From positions 1 through 64,000 of the forward strand of contig JAQXEK010000003.1 of assembly GCA_029250885.1 (NCBI GenBank): a stretch of DNA of 64,000 bases, written 5' to 3'. The stretch comes from Planctomycetota bacterium. GTDB lineage: Bacteria; Planctomycetota; UBA1135; GCA-002686595. A program made the position numbers and the translations under genes. Of the stretch, positions 27,880-35,918 are shown piece after piece; position 1 is the first letter of the stretch; every line of letters begins with the position of its first letter. A model generated the notes under the pieces. It was not told the DNA's origin. It saw only the letters and a program-made list of their open reading frames with translations, and made no database searches.

Positions 27880-29646
27880 TCAGGCGGGGTCCTTCGACGC
27901 TGCTTGGCGCGCCGCCAGCAGCTCCAAGATCTCGTCCCGGCTGTCGTGGGCCAACAGCATCAAGAGATCGCCGGGCTGAGCCCACTCCAAGGCTAGCTGT
28001 ACGGAAGCCAGCTCATCCTGTGCGTGGCACCAGCTGCCGTCCGGAGCACCAAGTTTTTGTAGCTCGTCCTCCATGATCGCCGGCAGCTCGCCGATTTCCC
28101 GACCGCGTAAGTGCAGGGTCAGCTCCTTGAGGACAAGAAGATCGGGCCCCGCTTCCCACGCCATGCGGATCATGTCCCGGGTCGACTTCTCGTCGCGGTC
28201 CCCGGCTTGGCCGATGGTAAATAGGGCGCGCTGCGGTTTTAGGTGCTTGCGCAGTCCGAAGAATGCGGCCAAGCCGCCGGGGTTGTGGGCAAAGTCCACC
28301 AAGACCTGGATACCATCGAAGCGGAACTCATTCAGGCGGCCAGGATTCTGGTCGGCGTCGCTTTCAAAGGCTGCCAGTCCATTGGCGATAACCCCGATGG
28401 ACAGACCGGCGTCTGCGGCGATTGCCACAGCAGCGAGGGCGTTGGAGACGTTATAGCGCGCCGCCCCATTAAGAGTCATCGGAATGTCTACTACAGAGGC
28501 GACGTTGTTCGAGCATCCGTTGCTTCCCGACCAAGCGCCACACAGGCGGATCATCTCACCGTCGAGCACCACTGCGCGCCCACCGGCTTGAAGGTGTTCG
28601 ATCACCACGCTCGACTCGGGATCCAGGCTGAACCAGATCAGCTCAGTGTCATCGCTGAGATTGCGCTTTGCGCCGGCCACGAGCTGCTCGTCATCTGCAT
28701 TTAGGATCACACGCTTGGCAACGCGCGTGACGATGAACTTGGCGTCTGTCAGGCTCTCCAGGTCCGGTGTGCCCCAATCGGACAGGTGGTCATCACTGAT
28801 GTTGAGGATCGCACAGAGGTCTGCCTCTTCCAGGGCAAGTCCACGGCGCATCATGCCGCCGCGGGCCGTCTCAAGCAGACCGAAGGTGACTCGCGGATCC
28901 CGCAGGACCATGCGCGCGCCGCCAGGACCAGACCAGTCGCCGTCGTCCACAACCTCATCCCCCACTCGGACCCAATCCGTAGAGCTGATGCCGGGGGTAA
29001 GCCCTGCGCTGTGAACGATTGAGGCCAGCAATCGAACCGTGGTCGACTTGCCGTTCGTCCCGGTCACGATCACGTGCGGGATGTTGTGCACAGCGGACCA
29101 GTCCACGTCGCTCGCATTGGGCAGCTCGCCCACGGGCCATGTGCGGGAGCCGTCGCCCATGCCGACCGAGGCGTGGTCGTCATCGGATAGAAAGCAGACG
29201 CCGCGAGCTTGGGCCTCTTCGCGCAAAGCTAGCAGAGCGGGGTTTACCTCATCGGCTACCTCCTGGGCGAGGCGCTGCCTCGCTTCGTCGAAGGCATCTT
29301 CGGAGAGAGCCGTACCGCCGAGCTCGGAGGAGGCTGCTTCGAAGGCGAACTCGGCAATGCTCGTAGCCGCGTACATGGCGTCTAGGGGGGAGCTCAGGGC
29401 AAAGGCCACCGAATGGGCACAGTTGTCGTTGCGGGCCTCGATAGGAATGCCGAGCTCGCGAACCTGGGTTTCTTCACCGGACCAACCAATCGCGTTTAGC
29501 ATACGCCGGGTGTGAGCGCACCACGACTTAGTCATGGCCGCAACGAGGGCGATCTCGCTCTTAGCGAAATTGACCTCGACGACGGCACCCGGCCGGCGCC
29601 AAATGAAGTTGGCCCCGGGCAGGCGGCGAGAGTCACGCAGTTCCAT
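27880..29646 (-). CDS. Mur-ligase-family paralogue in the cyanophycin operon
   Basis: 588 residues. The middle and C-terminal parts form a complete Mur ligase: P-loop VTGTNGKSTTVRLLAS (about 191-206), metal/substrate block RMVLRDPRVTFGLLETARGG, ISDDHLSDWG, NVSNALAAVAI, and FAHNPGG near 435. These closely parallel the same motifs in the adjacent cyanophycin synthetase. The ATP-grasp domain is missing. Instead the first ~180 residues are a different, mostly helical domain that I do not recognise. Such CphA-like partners probably add an amino acid or modify the polymer (inference). It starts 8 bp after cphA ends, so it is cotranscribed. Confidence 0.85.
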   Translation of the reverse strand: MELRDSRRLPGANFIWRRPGAVVEVNFAKSEIALVAAMTKSWCAHTRRMLNAIGWSGEETQVRELGIPIEARNDNCAHSVAFALSSPLDAMYAATSIAEFAFEAASSELGGTALSEDAFDEARQRLAQEVADEVNPALLALREEAQARGVCFLSDDDHASVGMGDGSRTWPVGELPNASDVDWSAVHNIPHVIVTGTNGKSTTVRLLASIVHSAGLTPGISSTDWVRVGDEVVDDGDWSGPGGARMVLRDPRVTFGLLETARGGMMRRGLALEEADLCAILNISDDHLSDWGTPDLESLTDAKFIVTRVAKRVILNADDEQLVAGAKRNLSDDTELIWFSLDPESSVVIEHLQAGGRAVVLDGEMIRLCGAWSGSNGCSNNVASVVDIPMTLNGAARYNVSNALAAVAIAADAGLSIGVIANGLAAFESDADQNPGRLNEFRFDGIQVLVDFAHNPGGLAAFFGLRKHLKPQRALFTIGQAGDRDEKSTRDMIRMAWEAGPDLLVLKELTLHLRGREIGELPAIMEDELQKLGAPDGSWCHAQDELASVQLALEWAQPGDLLMLLAHDSRDEILELLAARQAASKDPA

Positions 29647-29654
29647 GGAGCAGG

Positions 29655-32456
29655 CTAGTCTTCGAGCTCCACGGGGCGCGCTAGGCGCACACCGCGATCG
29701 TCGCGGATCAGCTCGTCGCTGCGGGGAATGGCGACCTGGGGCACGAGGTCAACGCCGGGCAGATCGGTCTCCATCGTCGCGGGTGCGGTGGGCACCAATT
29801 CGCCAACGTGGCTTGCGTCAAAGTCCACGATCTGCTTCCAGCTTCGCTCGATGGCGTCGCCGAAGACCAAGAATAGGTCGCCGGGGTTGCACATACGCAG
29901 TCCGCGGTCGATGGCCTCTTGCTCGGCGGGGATCTGCTCGATCTGCTCTGGCGGGACGCCAGCGGCCACAAGGGCCTCGTATTGCATACGTGGTACCTCG
30001 TCCCAGTCACGCCCACGGGTGTGGTCGTCGCGGCGACAGATGTAGTGGTCGTAGTGACCGGCACAGGCCGTTGCAATCTCGATGATGTCCTCATCGCGAC
30101 GATCGCCCGGAGCGGCAATCACGAGGACGCGCTTGCCCTTGACCTCGAGGCGGTCGGTCAGGGAGACCATTGCCGTGACGGCGGCCGGGTTGTGGCCGTA
30201 GTCGAGGATCACCTTGAACGGGTGATCGTCGCAGATATTCATGCGACCCGGAGCTTGAAAGTAGGTCGTGTCGAAGGTGCGTAACCCGTGGCGGATGTCG
30301 TCTAGCTTGACGTCCATGCTGAAGGTAATCGCCGCCGCAAACATGGCGTTCTGTACGTTGTGCAGAGCCTTGCCCTCCACGGTGCATGGGATCTCGTGGG
30401 ACCAGAGCAGCGGGATGTGCGCGCCGTTGTCATAGATCGTCAACATGTGACCGCCCATGCCCTGCTCGAGCACGATCGCGCGACCGCCGACCTTGATGTG
30501 CTCCTTCACAAGGCTGTGGTTCTGGTTCACCGTCACGTAGCAGACGTTGGTAGCCTTCGTGTAGTCTGCCATCTGCAGGCAGAGCTCGTCGTCCGCGTTC
30601 AATACGGCCGTGTCCTTCGCGACCTCGGCAATGATGCGCTTGACCTTGGCCAGCTCTTCCAAGGTGTTGATCCCGCGCAAACCAAGATGGTCTGACGCAA
30701 CGTTAAGCACCGCGCCCACATTGCAGGAGCGGTAGCCCATTCCACGGCGCAGCAAGCCACCTCGAGCTGTCTCCATGACCGCCACGTCGACGGACGGGTC
30801 CCGCAGAACCATGCGCGCCGCTGCCGGGCCAGTCATGTCGCCTTCGACCGTCTTGTGGCCGTCGATGTAGACGGCGTCGGTGGTCGTCATGCCAACGGTC
30901 TTGCCGCTGCTCTTCAGGATATGAGCCGTCAGACGCGAGGTCGTGGTCTTACCGTTGGTGCCCGTAATCGTCGCAATGGGAATGCGCGCCGGCGTTCCAA
31001 TGGGAAACAGCATGTCGATGACCGGACCCGCCACATCCCGTGGCGTACCTTCACTGGGGGCCACGTGCATGCGGAAGCCTGGGGCCGCGTTCACCTCACA
31101 GATTGCTCCGCCGTGGGTGCGGTAGGACTGGGTGATGTCGTAGGTCAAGAAGTCCACTCCGCAGACATCCAAGTTGATCGCCTTCGCGGCGCGCTCGGCC
31201 ATGTCCCGGTTCACGGGGTGGATAATGTCGGTCACGTCCACGGCGGTTCCGCCGGTGGATAGGTTGGCGGTCGAGCGCAGGTACAAGGTCTCGCCCTTTG
31301 GCAAGACGGTCTCCGGTGTGTGGCCTGCCTTGTCCAGGTGCTCCTTAGCGGCGCGATCAAACTCCAGCCGCGTCAAGACCTTCTCGTGGCCCACGCCACG
31401 GCGCGGGTCCGAGTTCACGATATCCACCAGCTCAGCCACAGTCTTTTCACCGTCGCCAACCACATGACCAGGCACGCGCTTGCTAGCGGCGACGAGCTTG
31501 CCGTTCACCACAAGCAGGCGGTGATCGAAGCCCTCGATGAAGCTCTCCACCAAAACGGTGCGGCCGTGCTCGCGGGCGGTCGCAAAAGCGTCGCGGGCCT
31601 CTTCCTTATCCGCGATGCCAATCGTGACGCCGCGGCCGTGGTTGGCGTTTAGGGGCTTGATTACGACTGGGAAGCCGATTCGTTCGGAAGCCCGGGCGGC
31701 ATCATCCTCGGAGTAGACCAAACGCTGCTGGGCGACGGGTAATCCCAGGTCGCCGAGCAGCTGGTTCGTCTCCTCCTTGTCCGAGGCAAGCTCCACGCCG
31801 ATGTGGCGCGTCTCGCTGGTGATAGTCGCCTGGATCCGGCGCTGCCACTTGCCGTGGCCAAACTGGACTAGGCTGTATTTATTCAAGCGCAGCCACGGAA
31901 TGTCGCGGGCCTCGGCAGCATCAACCAGGCTCTGGGTCGAGGGCCCCAAGGCGCGTCGTTGGGACGTGCGGATAAAGTAGTCGCGCTCGCGCTCCCAATC
32001 GAACTCAGCGTCTCGGTACTCTTTGTTGCGCAGCTCCTTAGGCAAGAGTGACTGCAGCAGCTCTAGAGCGAGTTGTCCCGCTCCTGTGCCGACTTCCTCT
32101 TGTTCGTACTCGTAGATCACAGAGTACTCACCAAGTTTCCCTGTGCCGCGGGTCTTGCCGAAGGTTACGTGGGCGCCAGCGACGTTCTGCAGCTCGATGG
32201 CGACGTGCTCGAAGATGTGGCCCATCCAGGTGCCCTCGTCTTCGATAAGCCGCCGCACAAAGCCACCGGGTTCACCATAGGAACAGCCGTGTTGCTCGAG
32301 TCCTGGAAGAGCCTTGACCAGCCCGTCTGTAAAGTCCTTGCCCAACTTGGCCGAGGGCCACTCTTCCAGCACACCCAAGTCGACCGTCAACCGAATCACC
32401 CGAAACAGTGCGTAGAGGTTCGGGCCGAGATATACGTTGCGTGAGAGGATCTTCAT
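29655..32456 (-). CDS. cphA: Cyanophycin synthetase
   Basis: Makes cyanophycin, an Asp backbone with Arg side chains, as nitrogen storage in the cytoplasm, using two ATP per Asp-Arg unit. 933 residues, slightly above the usual 870-900. Order of domains: N-terminal domain (about 1-160), ATP-grasp with PVVIKPLNANHGRGVTIG (about 245-262) which adds Asp, and a Mur-ligase domain from about 480 with TITGTNGKTTTSRLTAH and METARGGLLRRG, which adds Arg. LDYGHNPAAV is also intact. All catalytic blocks I can check are present. A tail of about 50 residues follows the Mur domain. Upstream 21 bp is cyanophycinase. Confidence 0.96.
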   Translation of the reverse strand: MKILSRNVYLGPNLYALFRVIRLTVDLGVLEEWPSAKLGKDFTDGLVKALPGLEQHGCSYGEPGGFVRRLIEDEGTWMGHIFEHVAIELQNVAGAHVTFGKTRGTGKLGEYSVIYEYEQEEVGTGAGQLALELLQSLLPKELRNKEYRDAEFDWERERDYFIRTSQRRALGPSTQSLVDAAEARDIPWLRLNKYSLVQFGHGKWQRRIQATITSETRHIGVELASDKEETNQLLGDLGLPVAQQRLVYSEDDAARASERIGFPVVIKPLNANHGRGVTIGIADKEEARDAFATAREHGRTVLVESFIEGFDHRLLVVNGKLVAASKRVPGHVVGDGEKTVAELVDIVNSDPRRGVGHEKVLTRLEFDRAAKEHLDKAGHTPETVLPKGETLYLRSTANLSTGGTAVDVTDIIHPVNRDMAERAAKAINLDVCGVDFLTYDITQSYRTHGGAICEVNAAPGFRMHVAPSEGTPRDVAGPVIDMLFPIGTPARIPIATITGTNGKTTTSRLTAHILKSSGKTVGMTTTDAVYIDGHKTVEGDMTGPAAARMVLRDPSVDVAVMETARGGLLRRGMGYRSCNVGAVLNVASDHLGLRGINTLEELAKVKRIIAEVAKDTAVLNADDELCLQMADYTKATNVCYVTVNQNHSLVKEHIKVGGRAIVLEQGMGGHMLTIYDNGAHIPLLWSHEIPCTVEGKALHNVQNAMFAAAITFSMDVKLDDIRHGLRTFDTTYFQAPGRMNICDDHPFKVILDYGHNPAAVTAMVSLTDRLEVKGKRVLVIAAPGDRRDEDIIEIATACAGHYDHYICRRDDHTRGRDWDEVPRMQYEALVAAGVPPEQIEQIPAEQEAIDRGLRMCNPGDLFLVFGDAIERSWKQIVDFDASHVGELVPTAPATMETDLPGVDLVPQVAIPRSDELIRDDRGVRLARPVELED

Positions 32457-32477
32457 GGCAGTCGAAGGGGCTGGTGT

Positions 32478-33299
32478 CTAGGAGAGCTCGGGGAGAGGTG
32501 CGGGACTCGCAAGGCGGGTCACCATGTCATAGGTGCACCCCTCGATGAGAACGTGCAGACGCATGTTGATCAAACACACCGCCTCATGACGACGTGCGGA
32601 GTCCATGGAGGAGAACTCCAGGTCGCCAGGATCGATGATTGTGATCGCCCCACTACCCACGACGGTCAGCTTGCGCTCGTGGTCGATAAAGGCGGCGGTA
32701 TCCTCGTCCAGGCCAATGCCGATAGGACGAGGGTTATAGGCGAGGGAAGTCATCAAGCGACCAATGCGATTGCGCTGGCCAAAGTGTTGATCGATGATGG
32801 CCCGGTGGGTCAAGCCCAGTCCAGGTGCCAGGGTCACCATATCACTGCGAGGAGTCGGGCCCTCGTCGCCGTAAGCGATCATGTGCTCGGCCATGATCGA
32901 AGCGCCTGCGGAGGTACCTGCCACGTGCAGGTTGTCGGTGGCGTTGCGCTCGCGAATCATGTCCGCGACGGGCGTGCCACCGAGCAGGGTCGACAGGCGC
33001 AGCTGGTTGCCGCCGGTCATGAAGATCGCCGTCGCCTTGGAGAGCTTATCGAGCCAATCCGCGCGCTTGCAATCAGCGCGGGTCTCATAGGGAAGGCAGA
33101 AGGCCTCCTTTACGCCGAGGTCTTGGAAGATCGTCGCGTAACGGTCTCCTGTATCCTTCAGACGCGAGGCCGTTGGAATGATCGCAATGTTCGCTTGGTC
33201 GCCACCGGCGACCTCGACAAAGCGTGTGAGGATCTGCGCGTCGCGCACTTTTTCCTCTGCCCCACCAATGGGGATGATGTATCCGATGTTATCCGTCAA
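32478..33299 (-). CDS. cphB: Cyanophycinase
   Basis: Intracellular serine exopeptidase of family S51 that releases beta-Asp-Arg dipeptides from cyanophycin. 273 residues. The nucleophile lies in VAGTSAGASIMAEHM (about 125-139); IFMTGGNQLRLSTLL precedes it, and IDQHFGQRNRIGRL carries the His/Arg block used for substrate binding. It has no signal peptide, as expected of the CphB (not secreted CphE) type. It is placed between isoaspartyl dipeptidase and cyanophycin synthetase on the same strand, so breakdown and synthesis are encoded together. Confidence 0.95.
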   Translation of the reverse strand: MTDNIGYIIPIGGAEEKVRDAQILTRFVEVAGGDQANIAIIPTASRLKDTGDRYATIFQDLGVKEAFCLPYETRADCKRADWLDKLSKATAIFMTGGNQLRLSTLLGGTPVADMIRERNATDNLHVAGTSAGASIMAEHMIAYGDEGPTPRSDMVTLAPGLGLTHRAIIDQHFGQRNRIGRLMTSLAYNPRPIGIGLDEDTAAFIDHERKLTVVGSGAITIIDPGDLEFSSMDSARRHEAVCLINMRLHVLIEGCTYDMVTRLASPAPLPELS

Positions 33300-33377
33300 G
33301 GTCGTCTATTCGTTGGACCGCACGCGTGCAGGTCACAGGGTTCAGTAAGGCCATTGGTATATAAATCGCGCGTTGCC

Positions 33378-34544
33378 TTAGGCCTCGAAGGTTCCGCGTT
33401 GGACCAGAGCGCCGTCGCGGACATGCCACGCACCTCCAGCCATCACGCCAGTGGCGCGAAGTTGATCATCAAGGACCACGAGGTCTGCGTCGGCGGCAAC
33501 GGCCACGCGGCCCTTGTTTGCCAAGCGCAGCAGCCGCGCGGGGTTGCTCGTAAAGGGCATAAGAACATCGCAGAGCTCGTGGCCCGCGGCCACCAGCTTG
33601 GCGATCGTCATTAGAAGCTCGTTGGGACCACCAATATCCATGTGGGTCATCACGCCGTTACCATCGAACACCGGCAAGCAGCCGCCGCAGTCCGAGCTCA
33701 CTGTGATCTGCCCCTTGGGCAGGCCCGCCGCAAAGTACTTTGAAAGGGCCGCCTCGGCAGACCAGGCGTCCTCGTCGTCGTCGACGGGGAAAGCCGTCAC
33801 GTCGATGGTGCAGCCGCGCGCCGTCAGGGCCATGGCCTCGTCGAATAAGGCGCGCTGGCGGTTGACATGGGTCGGGTGGAAGACCCGCGCCGGGAGCTCG
33901 GACTGGTCAAGGGCCGCGCGCACAAGCTCGAGCCCCCGGGGGCCATCGCCCATGTGCAGATGCACGATGCCCGCCTTGCCCGTCAGCATGCCGCCGATTT
34001 GCGCTTCGGATGCGATACGCAGGAGCTCGTCCAAGGTCGGCTGGCTTGAGCGAAAGTCCGAAAGGGCGAGCTCCCCCACGCCAATGATCTCATCGATGTG
34101 GGTGATGTCGCCGCGCAGGCTGCCTGTGATCGTGCGGCCGGGAATGTGGTAGCCGCCGGTTAGGCAGTAAGCGCTTAGGCCCTCGGCGCGTAGGCCGCGC
34201 ACAGCGGCGCAGACAGCGGCCATATCCCGGGTCTCGCCATCGGTGCCCAACATACCCACGATCGTGGTCACGCCGGCCCGTGTGTAGGTCGAAAGCATCG
34301 GCGCGGGTACGCGCGTCTCGGGGCCCGCTTCGCCCCCGCCCCCCGTGGGGTGACTGTGCCCATCCACAAGGCCCGGTACCAACGTCGCACCGCCCAGATC
34401 CACCTCCTCGCCGACCCAATCACCTGCGGTGGGAGCCGCACTGTCCAGGCCCATCCACAGTACCTTCCCGCCTCCGACCACGAGGGTCTGGAGCCCAAGG
34501 GGCTCGGGCGCATAGACGTTGGCGTTGCGGAGAATGATCATCAT
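33378..34544 (-). CDS. iadA: Isoaspartyl dipeptidase
   Basis: Amidohydrolase-superfamily dipeptidase of family M38 that splits beta-aspartyl dipeptides. In this operon the natural substrate is beta-Asp-Arg from cyanophycinase, giving free Asp and Arg. 388 residues. Metal ligands: DGHSHPTGGGGE (about 61-72) and HLHMGDG and FHPTHVNR in the middle. TGGYHIPG holds the substrate Tyr, and SSDCGG holds the catalytic Asp. Two ATGs (34544, 34541) are adjacent. It leads the operon, and 78 bp separate it from cphB; that gap has a TATATA run that could be an internal promoter. Confidence 0.92.
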   Translation of the reverse strand: MMIILRNANVYAPEPLGLQTLVVGGGKVLWMGLDSAAPTAGDWVGEEVDLGGATLVPGLVDGHSHPTGGGGEAGPETRVPAPMLSTYTRAGVTTIVGMLGTDGETRDMAAVCAAVRGLRAEGLSAYCLTGGYHIPGRTITGSLRGDITHIDEIIGVGELALSDFRSSQPTLDELLRIASEAQIGGMLTGKAGIVHLHMGDGPRGLELVRAALDQSELPARVFHPTHVNRQRALFDEAMALTARGCTIDVTAFPVDDDEDAWSAEAALSKYFAAGLPKGQITVSSDCGGCLPVFDGNGVMTHMDIGGPNELLMTIAKLVAAGHELCDVLMPFTSNPARLLRLANKGRVAVAADADLVVLDDQLRATGVMAGGAWHVRDGALVQRGTFEA

Positions 34545-34645
34545 GGAGAGGCGCCCCCGTAATTCGGACCGGGTATTCAGCGCCTAGGGGGGAAGCGCGG
34601 TCCAGATTCTAACGCCTAGGCGCGATTCAGGGGTGGCCCAGGTGC

Positions 34646-35446
34646 TTAGTAGCCCGAGCCCGGCTCGCGATAAACGCTGGGGCCCTGGGGTCCTAAAATA
34701 CCGAGGTTCGTGGTCACGCCGACAAAGAAGGCATCCTCTGATGCGTCGCTGTTCAACCCCAAGGAGACGCCGAAGTCAAAGACCGTGGTGCTCGAGTTCT
34801 GGAAGGCCAGTCCGAACAGGAGGTAGGACGGGTCCAAGTCGTCGGTAAACCTCCGCGAAACCTCACCGAATGTTTCCAGCCCCAGCCCTGTGGGAGCGCC
34901 CCAGCTGACCGCGATGGTGCGCTCGACATCCGTATCGTCATCAATCGCGTCACCGATCACGCCAAGCTGGAAGAAGCCGTTGAGGGTCAGGTTAGAGAAC
35001 TCCTGCGTGACCATGCTCGCCGCAAAGAAGTCCAACTTTCCGTTGCTGGTCCCCTCGTCCTCGTCACCTGTCGGGAACTTAATGAAGCCCTGCAAGCCGG
35101 CGGAGGTGCCGCTGGCGCCCTCCCAATACCGGTGTCGCACTCCCACGCCAAGGTCACCAACGCCTTCGCCATCGTCACCGGGTAGAGCGACCTTCTCGTA
35201 GACGGACCAGTCCATGTACAGCTCGGTGAACTCGGAGTGGCCGAATTTCAACGTGAGAGGAATGGCCCTGCGGTCCCCGGGATCGGCCTCGAAGCCGGCC
35301 TCAACTTCAAAAGTGCCATAGGCTGTCGTTCCAGTGTCAGAGGAGAGCCCAGCGCGGCCAAAGTCCGACTGCTCACCTGTGGTCGTAGCACAAGCGCAGC
35401 AAAAGAGGGTCGCCGCAAGGGGCGCGACGGTGAGGGGGGTCTTCAT
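34646..35446 (-). CDS. Putative outer-membrane transporter-like lipoprotein
   Basis: 266 residues from the ATG at 35446. The start is a lipoprotein-type signal: hydrophobic stretch then LFCCACATT. The rest is a series of amphipathic beta strands with aromatic girdle residues (YMDWSVYEKVAL, VGVRHRYWEG, LQGFIKFPTG, LNGFFQLGVIGD). It resembles the 'MetA-pathway of phenol degradation/transporter' outer-membrane family (PF13557) in pattern. The combination of lipobox and beta-barrel is a little unusual, so the N-terminal Cys may not be lipidated. An earlier ATG at 35512 lies inside a hairpin and is unlikely. Function is unknown. Confidence 0.7.
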   Translation of the reverse strand: MKTPLTVAPLAATLFCCACATTTGEQSDFGRAGLSSDTGTTAYGTFEVEAGFEADPGDRRAIPLTLKFGHSEFTELYMDWSVYEKVALPGDDGEGVGDLGVGVRHRYWEGASGTSAGLQGFIKFPTGDEDEGTSNGKLDFFAASMVTQEFSNLTLNGFFQLGVIGDAIDDDTDVERTIAVSWGAPTGLGLETFGEVSRRFTDDLDPSYLLFGLAFQNSSTTVFDFGVSLGLNSDASEDAFFVGVTTNLGILGPQGPSVYREPGSGY

Positions 35447-35488
35447 GGCCCCTATTTTGCCAAGGTCTAGGTCCTTCGCAATGCAAAG

Positions 35489-35529
35489 GCGGCGACAAGT
35501 GAAGTAGTTCACTGATCGCCGCTTATTTT
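35489..35529 (+). terminator. Terminator-like hairpin without an upstream plus-strand gene
   Basis: GCGGCGA/TCGCCGC (35489-35495 with 35516-35522) is stacked, through a 2x2 internal loop, on AGTGAA/TTCACT (35498-35503 with 35508-35513) with loop GTAG. TTATTTTC follows. On the minus strand a TTTGC follows the stem, 43 bp before a gene start. Confidence 0.5.
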
Positions 35530-35559
35530 CCGCCCTCAGGCCCTGCGGCTAGGTGTCTT

Positions 35560-35576
35560 AGCCTACCGGGTAGGCT
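35560..35576. other. Short hairpin
   Basis: AGCCTAC (35560-35566), loop CGG, GTAGGCT (35570-35576): a perfect 7-bp stem in the structured gap. Confidence 0.4.
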
Positions 35577-35737
35577 GCGCACCAGCACGGCATGGTGAAC
35601 CGATTGTGGTCCCGGGGCGCGCGGTCGTTCGCGTGGCTGATGTCGATTCGGTCTAGGTTGCATGAACGCATCCTCTCCACGGTGCGCAGGATGTCGCTGT
35701 ATTGCCCGCGCATCAGGTCGGGCAGGAGCGAGAGGCC

Positions 35738-35758
35738 GAATCCGTCACAAACGGATTC
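35738..35758. other. Short hairpin
   Basis: GAATCCGT (35738-35745), loop CACAA, ACGGATTC (35751-35758): a perfect 8-bp stem in the same gap. Confidence 0.4.
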
Positions 35759-35918
35759 ATTGCCCTGATCGAGGCTCGGCCAGGCATCGACATAGAAAGA
35801 AGACGCATTGCGAAATTCAACCGAGGAAGCGAATCAGAGTCACATCACTTTTTTGAAAACAGGCAAGTGCCGAATCTCCGAAGATAGCTCTCAACGTCCA
35901 ACGGGGAAAATCCGAAAA

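Larger units (their letters stand above)
35447..35918. other. 472-bp structured intergenic region
   Basis: Lies between divergent genes. Three separate hairpins occur: 35489-35522 (followed by TTATTTTC on the plus strand), 35560-35576, and 35738-35758. Short frames starting at 35662 and 35702 show no family similarity. I see no protein gene with support. Confidence 0.6.

Noticed and set aside
35662-35887. Short frames in the divergent gap
   Set aside because: Arg-rich, overlapping in two frames, no family resemblance, and they cross a perfect hairpin.
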